Below are positions 12,506 through 13,054 of a DNA stretch of 13,054 nucleotides, piece after piece. Position 1 is the first letter of the stretch. Every line of letters starts with the position of its first letter. This DNA comes from an uncultured euryarchaeote (GTDB taxonomy: Archaea; Thermoplasmatota; Poseidoniia; Poseidoniales; Thalassarchaeaceae), in NCBI GenBank assembly GCA_937876055.1, contig CALEIW010000194.1, positions 1 through 13,054 of the forward strand, written 5' to 3'. A program made the position numbers and the translations under genes. The notes beneath the pieces are model-generated. The model saw only the letters and a program-made list of their open reading frames with translations, searched no databases and was not told the origin of the DNA.

Positions 12506-13054
12506 ATGACTCGGGCCTTCGGGCGAATGATGGACACCGAGCGGCTGCTTATCGCAGGTGGATTAGCGGTTACTCTTCTAATTGGAGGAGTGGCGATAAT
12601 GATGCTCGAAGATGGAGAATCTTTGACCTCAGATGGTCCGTCTTCAATGATTGATCCGTTGGTTCAATACGACGAGAATCATGATCATAGAAACGCGAGT
12701 CAACACGTATTCTATACAGACAATATCCAACCTGTTTCGTTCAACCCACTAACCGCACCTGGTAATGCCGAAGTGCAGGTTGCCGATTCCCCCGACGGTA
12801 GAACCTATGCCTATCTTGCCGGGTGGTCTGAAATGCATATTGTCGATGTTACAAATCCGGCAAATACTACTGTGACAGGCGTGTACATCGATCCAAATAC
12901 CCAAGTTCTGGATGTGAAATATCTAGAATACAATGGCCGAGAATACATCATTGTCCAGAACCAATTAGTCGATGCTGGAAATGCTGACCCTAATGTTGGT
13001 CAGTGGGGAGACCCTGCTCAAGTTACTGTGACTTTAGTCGATGTCACCGACAAG
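12506..13054 (+). CDS. Membrane-anchored LVIVD-repeat protein (3' partial)
   Basis: The frame from ATG at 12506 is open to the window end (183 codons), with no stop. Residues 14-33 form a hydrophobic signal anchor after a short positively charged N-terminus (MTRAFGR), so the rest is extracellular. A His-rich stretch ENHDHRNASQH (57-67) leads into repeats with the pattern YAYLAGWSEMHIVDVTNPAN (101-120), then VLDVKYLEYNGREYIIVQNQ (134-153) and VTLVDVTD (175-182). This matches LVIVD repeats, in which strands ending in a 'vDvtdP' motif build beta-propeller blades. Such proteins are common in marine planktonic archaea and bacteria, usually without known function. ATGs at 12527 and 12530 are alternative starts. 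No Shine-Dalgarno sequence precedes any of them. Confidence 0.75.
   Translation, partial: MTRAFGRMMDTERLLIAGGLAVTLLIGGVAIMMLEDGESLTSDGPSSMIDPLVQYDENHDHRNASQHVFYTDNIQPVSFNPLTAPGNAEVQVADSPDGRTYAYLAGWSEMHIVDVTNPANTTVTGVYIDPNTQVLDVKYLEYNGREYIIVQNQLVDAGNADPNVGQWGDPAQVTVTLVDVTDK

Noticed and set aside
1..13054. CRISPR array, transposon, integrase or toxin-antitoxin pair
   Set aside because: No regularly spaced direct repeats, terminal inverted repeats, transposase or recombinase motifs were seen on either strand.

Overview
The window looks like a piece of a mesophilic, probably planktonic marine euryarchaeal genome of the Marine Group II / Poseidoniales type. Archaeal markers seen directly are a TFB general transcription factor, a stand-alone ATP-pyrophosphatase subunit of GMP synthase, a two-subunit glycine decarboxylase, a PGF-CTERM surface-anchor tail, and TATA boxes about 25 nt upstream of start codons (leaderless style) alongside genes with GGTGA/GGAGGTG ribosome-binding sites. 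The assignment to Poseidoniales is an inference from this gene mix and is not proven here. The DNA is very compact: no gene-free stretch exceeds about 150 bases, and three convergent junctions have 0 or 1 base between genes or overlap.

Layout. 1-1134 (+) is the C-terminal part of a secreted, Asp-rich, calcium-binding-type repeat protein ending in a PGF-CTERM anchor. 1136-1211 (-) is tRNA-Asn(GTT). 1283-2709 (-) is a purine pair, purE then guaAB, overlapping by four bases if the GTG start of guaAB is used. 2765-3625 (-) is an unrecognised four-helix membrane protein. 3684-6544 (-) is gcvPA-gcvPB, the two subunits of glycine decarboxylase, translationally coupled. 6677-7522 (+) is an extended-SDR-like protein that has lost its nucleotide-binding glycines and active-site residues. 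7516-9330 (-) is a 604-residue EF-hand multidomain protein. 9419-10570 (-) is gcvT, the T protein of the same glycine cleavage system. 10712-11737 (+) is TFB, divergent from gcvT. 11738-11814 (-) is tRNA-Ala(TGC). 11870-12475 (-) is a small secreted, membrane-anchored protein. 12506-13054 (+) is the start of a membrane-anchored LVIVD-repeat (beta-propeller-like) protein that runs off the window.

How they work together. GcvPA/GcvPB and GcvT supply the decarboxylase and aminomethyltransferase of glycine cleavage, which yields CO2, NH3 and a one-carbon unit on a folate-type carrier. One-carbon units and glycine feed purine synthesis, so purE and guaAB close by make metabolic sense. gcvH and lipoyl genes are absent here. 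The most unusual part is the middle: the glycine cleavage genes are split by an EF-hand protein with eukaryote-like domains and by a degenerate SDR protein. I found no CRISPR array, insertion sequence, integrase or defence cassette.
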